From assembly GCA_033675545.1 (NCBI GenBank), contig JAWDGP010006768.1, forward strand, positions 1 through 64,000: a stretch of DNA of 64,000 bases. Reading direction: 5' to 3'. The DNA is from Elysia crispata. Taxonomy: Eukaryota > Mollusca > Gastropoda > Plakobranchidae. A model generated the notes under the pieces. The model did no database searches and was not told the origin of the DNA. It saw nothing but the letters and a program-made list of their open reading frames with translations. Shown here piece after piece: positions 62,910-64,000 of this stretch. The position numbers and the translations under genes are program-made. Position 1 is the first letter of the stretch, and the number at the start of each line of letters is the position of its first letter.

Positions 62910-64000
62910 CTGTTGCAGGAAAAAGCAAAGCAATAAATAGTCAAATAAATATAACAATATGCACTTAAAATAGACTGTAACCAGACAAGCATCCTCCTTG
63001 CAGTTTATATAATATTATGCTTATTTTTTTTATTTCTAAAAATTATTCCTCTTCCTTACATATTGGTATGTATAACTAAAACTATGAAATTTTATACTAC
63101 TCACAAAAATTCATGCAAGAACTAGATGTTTTCTTCGGCTTTGAAAGCTGATTAATTTTGCAATAAAAATGCTTGAATAACACCTGTGACTATGTGGCAT
63201 TACAATGAAAGTAGGGATGCAACTATGACTTTTTTCCAGTATTCTTTGAGTAATATGGCTAGAACATTTCTTTTGGAACATGCCTTGCAGATTATACAAG
63301 GGCAGATGTTTAATGGGACATACACGAGGGAAAACAGACTTATGAGTCTTCTGTTCATTACTATTGATGGTAAAAGCCCTAGATACAGATTTAAAAATTT
63401 ATTTTTTAGATAATTATACAAAACTTCTGTTTAGCTCTAACATGAAACAAACTTATGCTGATAATTGACATGAAATTGCATGAAATGATAAACTTCTGTC
63501 CTAAGTTTATGACAGTCATATATAGAATAAGTGAATGATTGGAGCAGATAATATATACACCTTACTTCATTAGGAGCCCTAATTAGAGGCTGGAGCTTGT
63601 TAGTCTTGATGTAATTATGCCTTGTGGCGAAGGTTTAAACGATTGAAGCAAAAGAGGCTGCCTACTAACTCTTAGGCATATAGGATGTTTTGAAAGCTTC
63701 TCTTCCAATTCAAAATGGCCCAAACTTCCAATTTTTCAAATCAACAAAAAAAAATAAGACAAGGGTTTGCCTTCCATATACAAGTCCCATTAAATTTCAC
63801 AGCTTGAGATGCTTCATAAATATCCTTACTTTCTAATACAGAAAAATACAAAACTAAAAAGCTTTCATTCATTCTTTTTCGTTGAAGTTGAAGACAATAT
63901 TTTGAACCTAAGGGCTATAAAATCTTAATAGCAGTGAATTGGGCTAAAAGCTTATCATATTTACATACAACTCTTTTCAGGTTGGAAGAGACATCAATCA
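62910..64000. other. Intron of FANCA running to the window edge
   Basis: The exon at 62909 begins with a CAG acceptor in phase 0, so this stretch should be intron leading to earlier exons. No exon with a compatible phase and FANCA-like translation was recognised before the edge. Chance frames at 63186-63421 overlap on both strands and are not supported. Confidence 0.5.

Overview
The window looks like AT-rich, intron-rich invertebrate nuclear DNA, most probably from a mollusc. This is inferred from its style: long introns, simple repeats, LINE fragments, short GATCTA runs and a Maverick-type element. No species is identified. There are no bacterial operons, rRNA genes or CRISPR arrays.

Region 1 (25-8922) is a compact, GC-rich Maverick/Polinton-type virus-like transposon. 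It is bounded by 6-bp GTATAC target-site duplications and by inverted repeats of about 85 bp that start with AG. Two gene sets converge on its centre. On the plus strand lie a small Cys-rich protein and a protein-primed family B DNA polymerase. On the minus strand lie a capsid-like protein, an A32/FtsK-type packaging ATPase, four small proteins mostly with membrane segments, and a retroviral-type integrase. The capsid-like and integrase genes each carry a frameshift and the polymerase appears to have an internal deletion, so this copy looks inactive although its ends are well preserved.

Region 2 (8923-27171) holds no convincing host gene. It contains GA/CT microsatellites, two 5'-truncated plus-strand LINE copies, a diverged repeat family at 16.9-19.2 kb, and a tRNA-like sequence.

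Region 3 (27172-48870, minus strand) is a multi-exon gene that I could not identify. Fifteen short exons join in consistent splice phase to about 430 codons. A possible non-coding first exon lies near 48.73-48.87 kb. Introns hold remnants of a DDE-like transposase and of a 180-bp tandem repeat.

Region 4 (about 50-63 kb, minus strand) is the middle of a FANCA (Fanconi anaemia complementation group A) gene. Eleven exons, all in compatible phase, cover roughly human residues 460-930. The 5' exons lie beyond the right edge. The C-terminal third expected from vertebrate FANCA was not found before the next gene begins. A TTAA-flanked MITE, a tRNA-derived fragment and a LINE fragment sit in its introns.
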